Assembly: GCF_023516615.1 (NCBI RefSeq)
Contig: NZ_JAMGBF010000010.1
Span: forward strand, 62,001-126,000
Origin: Streptomyces panaciradicis
Lineage (GTDB): Bacteria > Actinomycetota > Actinomycetes > Streptomycetales > Streptomycetaceae
Length of the DNA stretch: 64,000 nt
Direction: 5' to 3'
A program made the translations under genes and the position numbers. Below, in pieces: positions 21,542 to 29,658 of the stretch. Numbering within the stretch: the first letter of the stretch is position 1; each line of letters begins with the position of its first letter. The notes under the pieces are model-generated. The model saw nothing but the letters and a program-made list of their open reading frames with translations. It searched no databases and had not been told where the DNA came from.

Positions 21542-21568
21542 GAGGGGCCCGCTTCCGGCGGGCCCCTC
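21542..21568 (+). terminator. Hairpin directly before the integrase gene
   Basis: An 11-bp stem (21542-21552 with 21558-21568) with a 5-base loop. Its right arm abuts the CTGGAG ribosome site of int (ATG at 21579). It may end xis transcription in part or limit int translation, so that Xis is made in excess over Int. Confidence 0.6.
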
Positions 21569-21578
21569 TGGAGTTCAA

Positions 21579-22958
21579 ATGGCACTGACCTACGACGTTC
21601 GCCTCTACTCCATCGAGGTCCGCAAGGATCGCCCGAAGCCCTACCGCCTGCGCTGGCTGGTCGGGGAGCGCAAGCACTCCAAGAGTTACACGCTCAAGGT
21701 GCAGGCGGAGGGCCGCCGTTCGGAACTAATGTCCGCCGTGCGACGCGGCGACCAGTTCGACGAAGAGACGGGCCTGCCCGTATCGGAACTACGCGCCAAA
21801 CAGGGTTCCATCACCTGGTACGAGCACAGCCGCACGTACGTCGACCGCAAGTGGGCACTGGCGCCGGCGAAGTCGCGGAAGAACTACGCCGATGCACTGG
21901 CGACCATCACACCCGCGCTCGTGAAGACGAAGACGGGAATGCCCGATACCGCGCTCATGCGGCGCGCGCTGTACGGGTGGGCGTACAACCGGAACCGTTG
22001 GGACGCGACCCCGCCGGACGATGTGGCCCGTGCCCTCGCCTGGATCGCCAAGCACTCCATGCCGGTCTCCGCCATGGAAGACCCTGCGACCGTACGTCTG
22101 GCCCTGGACGCATTGTCCCTACGGCTAGACGGGAAAGAAGCATCGCCGCGCACTGCGAAGCGCAAGCGGGCGTGCCTGAGCGACGTTCTCGGACTCGCCG
22201 TGGAAGAGCAGTACTTCACCATGCCGGTCAACCCGATCACGGCCGTGAAGTGGACCGCCCCGAAGTCGGTGGAAGCGGTGGACCCCGAGAGCGTCGCCAA
22301 CCCTCGCCAGGTCCGCGCCCTGCTGGCAGGGGTGCGTGAGCAGGGCCCGCGGGGGCGGCACCTGGAAGCGTTCTTCGGGTGCCTGTACTACGCGGCCATG
22401 CGTCCCGCTGAGGCCGCCGGACTGCGGGTGAGCCAGTGCCACCTTCCGGAGACGGGGTGGGGGATGCTCACCCTGCGGCAAGGGGTGGTCCGGGCCGGAC
22501 GGAGTTGGACCGACGACGGGTCGGCACACGAGATGCGCCACCTCAAAGCCCGCGCCAAGAAGGACTCCCGTCCGGTACCGATCCCGCCGCACTTCGTCCG
22601 TATGCTGCGGCAGCACATCGCCGATCACGGCACGGCACCCGATGGTCGGCTCTTCCGGACGAACCGCAATGGCCTGCTACAGGAGACCGGCTATGGGGAG
22701 GTGTGGGCCAAGGCCCGGAAGGACGTGCTGACCGAGGCGGAAACATCCTCGCTGCTGGCCCGCCGCCCCTACGACCTCCGGCACGCCGGCGTCTCGTTCT
22801 GGCTCAGTTCCGGGGTGGACGCGATGGAGTGCGCACGCCGCGCCGGACACAGCATCGCCGTGCTGCACAAGGTGTACGCCAAGGTGCTTGACCAGACCCG
22901 AGAGCGTGCGAACAGCCGGATCGACGCAGCACTTCGGGAGTGGAACGAGCCGGAGTGA
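21579..22958 (+). CDS. int: Tyrosine site-specific integrase
   Basis: A 459-residue tyrosine recombinase. An N-terminal AP2-like/arm-binding region and a SAM-like core-binding domain (about residues 75-225) precede the catalytic domain. Visible catalytic residues are R275 in YYAAMRPAEAAGLR, the RPYDLRHAG box with R401 and H402 (Y398 in place of the usual first His, as often in this group), H424 in CARRAGHS, and the nucleophile Y433 in LHKVYAKVL. It recombines the tRNA-Tyr attB with attP. It lies at the right end, 168 bases from attR, as usual for tRNA-targeting elements. Confidence 0.95.
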   Translation: MALTYDVRLYSIEVRKDRPKPYRLRWLVGERKHSKSYTLKVQAEGRRSELMSAVRRGDQFDEETGLPVSELRAKQGSITWYEHSRTYVDRKWALAPAKSRKNYADALATITPALVKTKTGMPDTALMRRALYGWAYNRNRWDATPPDDVARALAWIAKHSMPVSAMEDPATVRLALDALSLRLDGKEASPRTAKRKRACLSDVLGLAVEEQYFTMPVNPITAVKWTAPKSVEAVDPESVANPRQVRALLAGVREQGPRGRHLEAFFGCLYYAAMRPAEAAGLRVSQCHLPETGWGMLTLRQGVVRAGRSWTDDGSAHEMRHLKARAKKDSRPVPIPPHFVRMLRQHIADHGTAPDGRLFRTNRNGLLQETGYGEVWAKARKDVLTEAETSSLLARRPYDLRHAGVSFWLSSGVDAMECARRAGHSIAVLHKVYAKVLDQTRERANSRIDAALREWNEPE

Positions 22959-22972
22959 TCAAGCTCTCCCCC

Positions 22973-22992
22973 GGGGGACACCTGGGGGACAC
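22973..22992. repeat. Two GGGGGACAC repeats near attR (possible integrase arm sites)
   Basis: GGGGGACAC occurs at 22973-22981 and 22984-22992, and once more at the left end of the element at 5164-5172. The context CC(A/T)GGGGGACACG is shared between 5161-5173 and 22981-22993. Short repeats near both att sites are typical of arm-type binding sites for Int or Xis. Confidence 0.5.
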
Positions 22993-23080
22993 GCGCTGAT
23001 CGACGGTGGGATATGGGCGATACGAGGTGAGACACGTCCACGTCCCGTCCACAGTGAAATCGAACGGATGTGATCAACGA

Positions 23081-23125
23081 AAGACCCCCTCTGATCAGGC
23101 CATATCCCTGATCAGAGGGGGTCTT
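23081..23125. terminator. Terminator at the right element border
   Basis: A 19-bp perfect stem (23081-23099 with 23107-23125), with A-rich sequence on one side and CTTCTCTC on the other. It ends int transcription and tRNA-Tyr transcription (minus strand). It differs in loop and length from the one outside attL but shares the GACCCCCTC/GAGGGGGTC core. Confidence 0.9.
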
Positions 23126-23126
23126 C

Positions 23127-23184
23127 TCTCAGCGTGGCGGCGCCAGGATTCGAACCTGGGAAGGCTGAGCCGGCAGATTTACAG
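23127..23184 (-). repeat. attR: 58-bp repeat, 3' part of the intact tRNA-Tyr
   Basis: Identical to 4815-4872. It covers the tRNA from the anticodon loop to the 3' end and eight bases beyond. The repeat restores the complete tRNA after integration, so the host keeps tRNA-Tyr. Confidence 0.93.
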
Positions 23185-23216
23185 TCTGCTCCCTTTGGCC
23201 GCTCGGGCACACCGCC
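23135..23216 (-). tRNA. tRNA-Tyr (GTA), integration target
   Basis: An 82-nt class II tRNA with a long variable arm, on the minus strand. Acceptor GGCGGTG pairs with CGCCGCC, the anticodon stem GCAGA/TCTGC closes loop CTGTAAA (anticodon GTA), and the T-arm contains GGTTCGAATCC. The 3' 50 bases belong to the att repeat, so this half now comes from the element. Confidence 0.95.
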
Positions 23217-23441
23217 GGGGTTGCTGCCGGTCGAACCGCTTTTCGGCGGTGCTCTCTGGCAACGACGTAAACAATACCCGATGCCGAGGGGTGCTTCGCC
23301 ACCCGATTGATCTGCGCTCACGGGAGCCCGGGTGGCTAGGCTTGTCCGGATGCGGCCCGTGCACCGAGCCGGGCTCGGCGGCCACCCCCACGCCCGCCGA
23401 ACCGCACCCCATACGCACCCCGATACAAGGAGCCACAGGAC

Positions 23442-23930
23442 ATGGCCGACTCCAGTTTCGACATCGTCTCGAAGGTCGAGCGGCAGGAGGTCGACAACGC
23501 CCTCAACCAGGCCGCCAAGGAGATCTCGCAGCGCTACGACTTCAAGGGCGTGGGAGCCTCGATCTCGTGGTCCGGTGACAAGATCCTGATGGAGGCGAAC
23601 TCCGAGGACCGCGTCAAGGCCGTCCTCGACGTCTTCCAGTCCAAGTTGATCAAGCGCGGCATCTCGCTGAAGTCCCTGGACGCGGGTGAGCCCCAGCTCT
23701 CGGGCAAGGAGTACAAGATCTTCGCGTCCATCGAGGAGGGCATCTCCCAGGAGAACGCCAAGAAGGTGGCGAAGATCATCCGGGACGAGGGCCCCAAGGG
23801 GATCAAGGCTCAGGTGCAGGGCGACGAACTGCGCGTCAGCTCCAAGAGCCGTGACGACCTGCAAACCGTGATCGCCCTGCTGAAGGGCAAGGACTTCGAC
23901 TTCGCGATCCAGTTCGTGAACTACCGGTGA
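23442..23930 (+). CDS. yajQ: YajQ family nucleotide-binding protein
   Basis: A 162-residue YajQ/DUF520 protein starting [20 protein letters not shown], with the two RNP-like ferredoxin folds: [19 protein letters not shown] in the first and [20 protein letters not shown] in the second, and the ending [12 protein letters not shown]. Members bind cyclic di-GMP or nucleic acid and some act as c-di-GMP effectors. The length is standard. CAAGGAG lies about 11 bases before the ATG. It is a single gene between tRNA-Tyr and a terminator at 23981. Confidence 0.95.
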   Translation: MADSSFDIVSKVERQEVDNALNQAAKEISQRYDFKGVGASISWSGDKILMEANSEDRVKAVLDVFQSKLIKRGISLKSLDAGEPQLSGKEYKIFASIEEGISQENAKKVAKIIRDEGPKGIKAQVQGDELRVSSKSRDDLQTVIALLKGKDFDFAIQFVNYR

Positions 23931-23980
23931 GCCGGATGACGGCGGTTGCCGCGACGAGCTGCTGAGTCACGGCGTACGGG

Positions 23981-24012
23981 AAAGGGTGGGCACCTCTCGG
24001 TGCCCACCCTTT
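23981..24012. terminator. Bidirectional terminator between yajQ and the GlsB-type gene
   Basis: A 14-bp perfect stem (23981-23994 with 23999-24012) with a 4-base loop, AAA at the left end and TTTCTC at the right. It separates two convergent genes and can serve both. Confidence 0.85.
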
Positions 24013-24070
24013 CTCGCCTGCTGGCCGCGGTCCAAGGGTGTGCCCGGCCGTGCCGGGCGGTGCTGCTCGG

Positions 24071-24337
24071 TCAGTCGCGGGAGTTGCCGAACAGGATGCG
24101 GTAGGCGATCAGGAGGACCAGCGAGCCGCCGATCGCCGCCGCCCAGGTCGCGCCGTCGTAGAAGTGCTTGGTGATCGGGTGGTCCAGGAAGCGGGAGGAG
24201 ATCCAGCCGCCGATGAACGCGCCCGCGATGCCGATGAGCGTCGTGCCGATGAAGCCGCCCGGGTCGCGGCCCGGCAGCAGGAACTTGGCGATGGCTCCGG
24301 CCAACAACCCCAGGATGATCCAGCTGATGATCGTCAT
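24071..24337 (-). CDS. GlsB/YeaQ/YmgE-family stress membrane protein
   Basis: An 88-residue membrane protein with three hydrophobic segments (MTIISWIILGLLAGAIAKFL; TTLIGIAGAFIGGWISSRFL; about 65-80) and the family motif LLPGRDPGGFIGT. This transglycosylase-associated (Pfam) family is linked to acid and osmotic stress but has no settled biochemical role. The ATG at 24337 gives the usual start. It is convergent with yajQ. Confidence 0.88.
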   Translation of the reverse strand: MTIISWIILGLLAGAIAKFLLPGRDPGGFIGTTLIGIAGAFIGGWISSRFLDHPITKHFYDGATWAAAIGGSLVLLIAYRILFGNSRD

Positions 24338-24560
24338 GCCGTGAACCTGCCCTCCCGCTCTGTGCAATCACTGTCCGAACGGTGAGATTTCGGTGCGGAC
24401 AGCCACTGCGTCGTGTGCCACGCCTCCACCGCGTCCACCGCGTGGGCCGTATGTCGGTCGGCTCGCACGGCCCGGTCTCGGCGCGCTTGTTCTTGCTGCG
24501 TTGCTGGGGAGGACGCCTCCGCGGTGCTCCCCGGTTGCAGCGATCAGTAGGGTGCGAGCC

Positions 24561-25823
24561 ATGACACGGTCCGGCTCCGCCTCCGAACTGCGCCGCACCC
24601 TGGGCGTGGGTGACGCCGTGATCATCGGGCTCGGCTCGATGATCGGGGCCGGGATCTTCGCCGCCCTGGGGCCCGCGGCGCGTGCGGCCGGCTCCGGGCT
24701 GCTGCTCGGCCTGGCGGTCGCCGCCGTGGTCGCCTACTGCAACGCCACGTCGTCGGCGCGGCTGGCCGCGCTGTATCCGGCCTCCGGCGGCACCTACGTG
24801 TACGGGCGTGAGCGGCTCGGCGCGTTCTGGGGTTATCTCGCGGGCTGGTCGTTCGTGGTCGGCAAAACGGCCTCCTGTGCGGCGATGGCGCTCACCGTGG
24901 GCGCCTACGTCTGGCCGGGGCAGGCCCATGCCGTGGCGGTCGCGGCCGTGGTGGCGCTGACCGCGGTGAACTACGGCGGCATCCAGAAGTCCGCCTGGCT
25001 GACCCGGGTGATCGTGGCGGTGGTGCTGGCCGTCCTCGCTTCCGTCGTGGTCGTGTGTCTGGGGTCGGGTGCGTCCGAGGCCGGGCGCCTGGACGTCGGG
25101 GCCTCCGAGGGCGCGGGAGGCGTCCTGCAGGCGGCCGGTCTGCTCTTCTTCGCCTTCGCCGGGTACGCCCGCATCGCGACCCTGGGCGAGGAGGTACGGG
25201 ACCCCTCGCGCACCATCCCCCGGGCGATCCCGCTGGCACTGGGCATCGCACTGGCCGTGTACGTGTGTGTGGCGGTGGCCGTCCTCTCGGTGCTGGGGGC
25301 CGACGGTCTCGGGAGCGCGGCCGCTCCACTGGCCGACGCGGTGCGGGCGGCCGGCGTGGCGTGGCTGGTGCCGGTCGTGCGGGTCGGGGCCGCGGTGGCC
25401 GCGCTGGGTTCGCTGCTCGCCTTGATCCTGGGCGTCTCGCGGACGACGCTGGCCATGGCCCGTGACCGGCATCTGCCCGGCGCGCTGTCGGCCGTGCATC
25501 CGCGTTTCCAGGTGCCGCACCGGGCCGAGCTGGCCGTGGGCGCGGTCGTCGCCGTCCTCGCCGCCACGGTGGACGTGCGGGGCGCGATCGGGTTCTCCTC
25601 CTTCGGTGTGCTCGCCTACTACGCCGTGGCCAACGCCTCGGCCTGGACGCTGAGTCCCGCCCCGGTGGCCCGGCTGCTACCGGCTCTTGGGCTGGTCGGA
25701 TGTGTGGTGCTGGCGTTCTCGTTGCCGGTGACTTCGGTGGTCGTGGGCACGGGGGTGCTTGCGGTGGGTGTGGTGGCGTACGGCGTTCGGCGGTGGTTGG
25801 ACGGGCGGCGGCAGCGCGCGTAG
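24561..25823 (+). CDS. APC-family amino-acid permease
   Basis: A 420-residue, roughly twelve-helix APC transporter. The start MTRSGSASELRRTLGVGDAV leads into the first helix motif GLGSMIGAGIFAALGPAARA, which carries the Gly-rich unwound substrate site of TM1. FFAFAGYARIATLGEEVRDP is the conserved TM6 region. The Streptomyces start ATG at 24561 is preferred to an upstream in-frame ATG (24393), which would add a non-conserved stretch. The substrate, an amino acid or amine, is not known. It stands alone. Confidence 0.88.
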   Translation: MTRSGSASELRRTLGVGDAVIIGLGSMIGAGIFAALGPAARAAGSGLLLGLAVAAVVAYCNATSSARLAALYPASGGTYVYGRERLGAFWGYLAGWSFVVGKTASCAAMALTVGAYVWPGQAHAVAVAAVVALTAVNYGGIQKSAWLTRVIVAVVLAVLASVVVVCLGSGASEAGRLDVGASEGAGGVLQAAGLLFFAFAGYARIATLGEEVRDPSRTIPRAIPLALGIALAVYVCVAVAVLSVLGADGLGSAAAPLADAVRAAGVAWLVPVVRVGAAVAALGSLLALILGVSRTTLAMARDRHLPGALSAVHPRFQVPHRAELAVGAVVAVLAATVDVRGAIGFSSFGVLAYYAVANASAWTLSPAPVARLLPALGLVGCVVLAFSLPVTSVVVGTGVLAVGVVAYGVRRWLDGRRQRA

Positions 25824-25934
25824 GGCCGGAGTTGCGTCCTGCAAGTGCAGAGCGCGGGCGGCGGGGGCGTAAGGGGGCTGCGGCGGTCTCGGGTGAGCTC
25901 CGCGCAGGGTGCCGTGCAAGGGTGCGGTGGGCTC

Positions 25935-26501
25935 TCAGCCGGGCTCTGTCGGCGTCGTGCGTATATGGAAGTCGGGCCACGGGGTCATCTGGAAGTCGTC
26001 CGCCATCTCGTCCCACCAGCCGGTGCCCTCGACCCAGGAGCGCAGCCAGTCCGCGAGGGTGGGCGCGTCCACGAACCAGGCGTGGTCGGGGTCGCCCGGG
26101 TTGGGCTCGAAGAGCAGGACCGTCGCTTCCGGGGAACGGCAGTCCACGCAGGCGTACATGGCACAGCCCCAGTGGGATATCGGCAGGACGCCCTCCGGCC
26201 AGGGCCAGTCCGGGTCCTTGCGGCCGCTCTCGCGGTTGGCCAGGTACTGCGGGACCGCGGCCGGTTCGCCCGCGGGCGAGCTGTCCAGGAGGGGCAGCAG
26301 GCCGTACTCCGGGCCGAATCCGCCGTCCCCTATCCGCAGGTACAGGTCGGCGAGCAGGGGCGGCAGGGAGAAGCCCAGAGTGGCCTCGGCCCGGGACAGG
26401 GTGTCCGCGGCGACGGGCGCGGGAAGGGAAGCCCAGCCGTAGGAGCGGGTGTTGCGTGCCTTGGCGGCCACCCGTGCCAGCAACTGCTCGTTCTCGGTCA
26501 T
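25935..26501 (-). CDS. SMI1/KNR4 (SUKH) family protein
   Basis: A 188-residue protein with RAEATLGFSLPPLLADLYLR and IGDGGFGPEYGLLPLLDSSP, the typical SMI1/KNR4 fold start, and a CAMYACVDCRSPEATVLLFE core. Such proteins are often immunity proteins for polymorphic toxins but also occur alone in Streptomyces, as here; no toxin gene is adjacent. The ATG at 26501 is preferred over 26516 because the protein-like sequence starts there. Confidence 0.82.
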   Translation of the reverse strand: MTENEQLLARVAAKARNTRSYGWASLPAPVAADTLSRAEATLGFSLPPLLADLYLRIGDGGFGPEYGLLPLLDSSPAGEPAAVPQYLANRESGRKDPDWPWPEGVLPISHWGCAMYACVDCRSPEATVLLFEPNPGDPDHAWFVDAPTLADWLRSWVEGTGWWDEMADDFQMTPWPDFHIRTTPTEPG

Positions 26502-26573
26502 GGGTTCATGATGCAAGGCGGCACTGACAACCGGGCCGGCCTGTGGACAACCGCCGGGTTGTGGAAAACTCCG

Positions 26574-26603
26574 GGCCGGAGGAGGCCGGAGGAGGCCGGA
26601 GGA
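26574..26603. repeat. Three tandem 10-bp repeats
   Basis: GGCCGGAGGA occurs three times in a row in the gap between the SMI1/KNR4 gene and yccF. It is a simple GC-rich tandem repeat, and I see no gene or clear signal in this 188-base gap. Confidence 0.6.
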
Positions 26604-26689
26604 GACGTGCCGGACTCCGGACCGGCGGAGACGTGTCGCTAGGCCGGCTGCTGGCCTGCGGACCCGGTGGGACTACGTGCGCGGCCGGG

Positions 26690-27082
26690 TCAGCGTGCCG
26701 CGAACGGCTCGTCCGCCCGCACGATTTCACGGCCGAGCGGCAGCAGCGAGACCGGGATCAGCTTGAAGTTGGCGACGCCGAACGGGATCCCGATGATCGT
26801 GAGGCACAGGGCGATGCCGGTGACGATGTGCGTCAGCGCCAGCCACCAGCCGGCCAGGACCAGCCACAGGACGTTGCCGACGCACGAGGGCGCACCGGCG
26901 TCGCGGCGCTCGACCGTCGTGTACCCGAAGGGCCACAGGGCGTAGACGCCGATGCGGAACGCGGCGATGCCGAACGGGATGCCGATGATCGTGATGCACA
27001 GCAGGACTCCGGCGGCCAGGTATCCGAGGAACAGCCAGAAGCCGCTGAGGACGAGCCAGATGACGTTCAGGATGGTTTTCAC
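26690..27082 (-). CDS. YccF domain membrane protein
   Basis: A 130-residue protein with two YccF repeats, each with a membrane hairpin and the motif [17 protein letters not shown] or [17 protein letters not shown]. Function unknown; a small inner-membrane protein with about four helices. Its ATG overlaps the htpX stop (ATGA), so it is the second gene of an htpX-yccF unit, which suggests a shared role in membrane-protein quality control. Confidence 0.9.
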   Translation of the reverse strand: MKTILNVIWLVLSGFWLFLGYLAAGVLLCITIIGIPFGIAAFRIGVYALWPFGYTTVERRDAGAPSCVGNVLWLVLAGWWLALTHIVTGIALCLTIIGIPFGVANFKLIPVSLLPLGREIVRADEPFAAR

Positions 27083-27942
27083 TGGGGTCGACCTGCCATC
27101 TTCTCGAGCCGGGCGATGCGCTCCGCCATCGGCGGATGCGTCGAGAACATCTTTGACAGTCCCTGACCGGGACGGAAGGGGTTCGCGATCATCATGTGGC
27201 TCGCCGTCTCGATGCGCGGCTCGGGCGGCAGCGGCAGCTGCTGGGTTCCCGTCTCCAGCTTGCGCAGGGCGCCGGCCAGGGCGAGCGGGTCTCCGGTCAG
27301 CTGGGCGCCGGACGCGTCCGCCTCGTACTCCCTCGAACGGCTGATGGCCAGTTGGATGAGGGAGGCCGCGAGCGGGCCCAGGATCATGATGAACAGCATG
27401 CCGATGAGGCCGGGGCCGTCATCGTCGTCGGAGCGGCCGATCGGGATGAGCCAGGCGAAGTTGACCAGGAACATGATCACCGAGGCGAGGGCGCCGGCGA
27501 CCGACGAGATGAGGATGTCGCGGTTGTAGACGTGACTGAGTTCGTGACCGATGACGCCGCGCAGTTCGCGCTCGTCGAGGAGGCGCAGGATGCCTTCCGT
27601 GCAGCACACCGCGGCGTTGCGCGGATTGCGGCCCGTCGCGAAGGCGTTCGGCGCCTCTGTCGGCGAGATGTACAGGCGGGGCATGGGCTGACGGGCCTGG
27701 GTGGAGAGCTCGCGGACCATGCGGTAGAGGGCGGGGGCCTCGAACTCGCTCACCGGACGCGCGCGCATCGCGCGTAGCGCCAGTTTGTCGCTGTTCCAGT
27801 ACGCGTAGGCGTTGGTCCCCAGGGCGACGAGAACCGCGACGACGAGCCCCATACGGCCGAAGAAACTGCCGATGACGATGATGAGGGCGGACAGTCCTCC
27901 GAGGAGGACTGCGGTCCTTAGCCCGTTGTGCCGGCGGTGCAC
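27079..27942 (-). CDS. htpX: Membrane zinc metalloprotease HtpX (M48)
   Basis: A 287-residue M48 protease. Two N-terminal helices ([38 protein letters not shown]) are followed by the catalytic HELSH (HExxH) in [18 protein letters not shown], a second helix pair, and the third zinc-ligand region [12 protein letters not shown]. It degrades damaged membrane proteins from the cytoplasmic side. The GTG at 27942 has GGAGGG 6 bases upstream and gives the usual length; an ATG 87 bases further upstream would add a polar tail not found in the family. It follows the nuo operon on the same strand, 195 bases after nuoN. Confidence 0.92.
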   Translation of the reverse strand: MHRRHNGLRTAVLLGGLSALIIVIGSFFGRMGLVVAVLVALGTNAYAYWNSDKLALRAMRARPVSEFEAPALYRMVRELSTQARQPMPRLYISPTEAPNAFATGRNPRNAAVCCTEGILRLLDERELRGVIGHELSHVYNRDILISSVAGALASVIMFLVNFAWLIPIGRSDDDDGPGLIGMLFIMILGPLAASLIQLAISRSREYEADASGAQLTGDPLALAGALRKLETGTQQLPLPPEPRIETASHMMIANPFRPGQGLSKMFSTHPPMAERIARLEKMAGRPQ

Positions 27943-28137
27943 GGTACGCCCTCCAAGTGATGCAGCAGGGGAACCCTTTGCTTGCGGATCTTGATTGCTG
28001 TCTCGGTGCCGCTGGTGCCGCAGTGTCACGTCCAGTGGACCCTCCTGTCCTGGTCAACGCCAGGCGAGGGTCACTAGTTCCCTTGTGCGTACGGCGGCAT
28101 GCCTGGGCCGTACGGGTGAGCGGCTCGGGGCGGGCGC

Positions 28138-29658
28138 TCAGAAAAGGCCGGTGTCGGCGAAGCGCAGGACCAGCTGGGGAGCTCCGGAGAGGGCGATGCC
28201 GAGGACCCCGGTGAGGGCGATCGCCGCGGTCAGGGGCGCCGGGAGGCGGTGCCGGACGGGTTCGCCCTCCGGGGCCCGGAACAGCAGCGCCGTCCATTGG
28301 AGGTAGTAGAAGAGCGCGATCACGACGTTGGCGGCCATGATCACGGCCAGCCAGCCGAGTCCCGCGTCGACGGCCGCCGAGAACACGGTGACCTTGGCGA
28401 ACAGGCCGATGATGCCGGGCGGCAGTCCGGCCAGGCAGAGCAGGAAGAAGGCCAGGAGCAGGGCGGCGAGCGGGTTCCGGGCGTACAGGCCGCGGTAGTC
28501 GGTGAGGCGGTTGGCGGTCTTCGTACGGCCCACCAGTGCGGCGACGGCGAAGGCGCCGAGGTTCACGGCCGCGTACATGAGGGCGTAGGCGACGGTGGAG
28601 CCGACGGAGCGCTGCGGGTGGCCGGAGTAGGCGGCCGCGGCGATCGGTACGAGGAGGTAGCCCGCCTGGCCGACCGAGGACCAGGCGAGGAGGCGTACCG
28701 CGCTGTACGCGCGCGTGGCCTGCTGGCGCAGGGCGCCGACGTTGCCGACGGTCATGGTGAGCGCGGCCAGGGCGGCGAGGGCGGGCCCCCAGACGTCGGC
28801 GTACGACGGGAAGGCCACGACGGTGACGAGGATGAGGCCGGTGAAGCCGACCGCCTTGCCGACGACCGACAGGTAGGCGGCGATCGGCAGGGGCGCGCCG
28901 ACGTAGGTGTCGGGGACCCAGAAGTGGAAGGGCACGGCCGCCGTCTTGAAGGCGAACCCGACGAGGGTGAGGACGACTCCGGTCTGGGCGAGGGTGTGGA
29001 GTTGGCCGTCGACGTGCTGGATGCGGTCGGCGACCTGGGTGAGGTAGAGGGTGCCGGTCGAGGCGTACACGAAGCTGATGCCCATGAGGCTGACGGCGGT
29101 CGCGGTGACCGACGACAGGAAGAACTTCAGCGCGGCCTCGGAGGACTTGCGGTCGCCGTGCCGGATGCCGACGAGAGCGAAGGCGGGCAGGGAGGCGACC
29201 TCCAGGGCGACGATCAGGGTCGCGAGGTCGCGGGAGGCAGGCAGGAGGGCGGCGCCGGCGGCGGAGGACAGCAGCAGGAACCAGTACTCGCCTTCGGGGA
29301 GTTGCCGGTCGGCGTCCTTGAGGGTCGTCACCGACAGCAGGGCCGCGAGGAGCGCGCCGCCGAGCACCAGGAACTGGATGACGAGGGTGAACTCGTCCGC
29401 GGTGTAGCTGCACGCGTGCGTGCCGTCGACGCAGAAGGTGCTGCGGTCGTCGCCGAGGAGGGGCAGCAGCGTGAGCGCAGAGGCGGCGAGGCCGGCGACC
29501 GAGACCCAGCCCAGGAGCGGCTTCCTGGCCTCGCCGACGAACAGGTCGGCGACGAGGACTACGAGACCGACGACGGCCGTGAGGGTGGGTGGCGCGATGG
29601 CGAGCCAGTCCACGGACTGGACGAGGTTCTCGGCCAGCGGCTGGGCCACGGAGCTCAT
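28138..29658 (-). CDS. nuoN: NADH-quinone oxidoreductase subunit N
   Basis: A 506-residue, antiporter-like complex I subunit with about 14 helices. The channel motif GFAFKTAAVPFHFWVPDTY (the Lys of the TM7 pair) is visible, as is LIVALEVASLPAFALVGI in TM5 with the conserved Glu. The ATG overlaps the nuoM stop (ATGA). It is the last gene of a nuoABCHIJKLMN operon; nuoD, E, F and G are absent here. Confidence 0.95.
   Translation of the reverse strand: MSSVAQPLAENLVQSVDWLAIAPPTLTAVVGLVVLVADLFVGEARKPLLGWVSVAGLAASALTLLPLLGDDRSTFCVDGTHACSYTADEFTLVIQFLVLGGALLAALLSVTTLKDADRQLPEGEYWFLLLSSAAGAALLPASRDLATLIVALEVASLPAFALVGIRHGDRKSSEAALKFFLSSVTATAVSLMGISFVYASTGTLYLTQVADRIQHVDGQLHTLAQTGVVLTLVGFAFKTAAVPFHFWVPDTYVGAPLPIAAYLSVVGKAVGFTGLILVTVVAFPSYADVWGPALAALAALTMTVGNVGALRQQATRAYSAVRLLAWSSVGQAGYLLVPIAAAAYSGHPQRSVGSTVAYALMYAAVNLGAFAVAALVGRTKTANRLTDYRGLYARNPLAALLLAFFLLCLAGLPPGIIGLFAKVTVFSAAVDAGLGWLAVIMAANVVIALFYYLQWTALLFRAPEGEPVRHRLPAPLTAAIALTGVLGIALSGAPQLVLRFADTGLF

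Larger units (their letters stand above)
4815..23184. mobile_element. SLP1-like actinomycete integrative and conjugative element (AICE) in tRNA-Tyr
   Basis: An 18.3-kb element between 58-bp att repeats. It carries a tyrosine integrase and excisionase at the right end next to the intact tRNA, a primase-polymerase plus D5-type helicase replication module, an FtsK-type Tra translocase, small spread genes, a GntR-family regulator, and a cargo cassette at the far left end. This is the AICE plan: double-stranded DNA transfer by a single translocase, with no relaxase and no type IV secretion genes seen. SLP1 of S. coelicolor is known to use a tRNA-Tyr site, and from memory it carries the type IV restriction gene ScoMcrA near the end opposite its integrase, where this element carries the NACHT cassette. 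The backbone is high G+C; the cargo at 5174-8926 is not. Confidence 0.93.

Noticed and set aside
4815..23184. Integrated prophage
   Set aside because: No capsid, tail, portal, terminase or lysis genes are seen; the Tra translocase and Prim-Pol genes point to an AICE.
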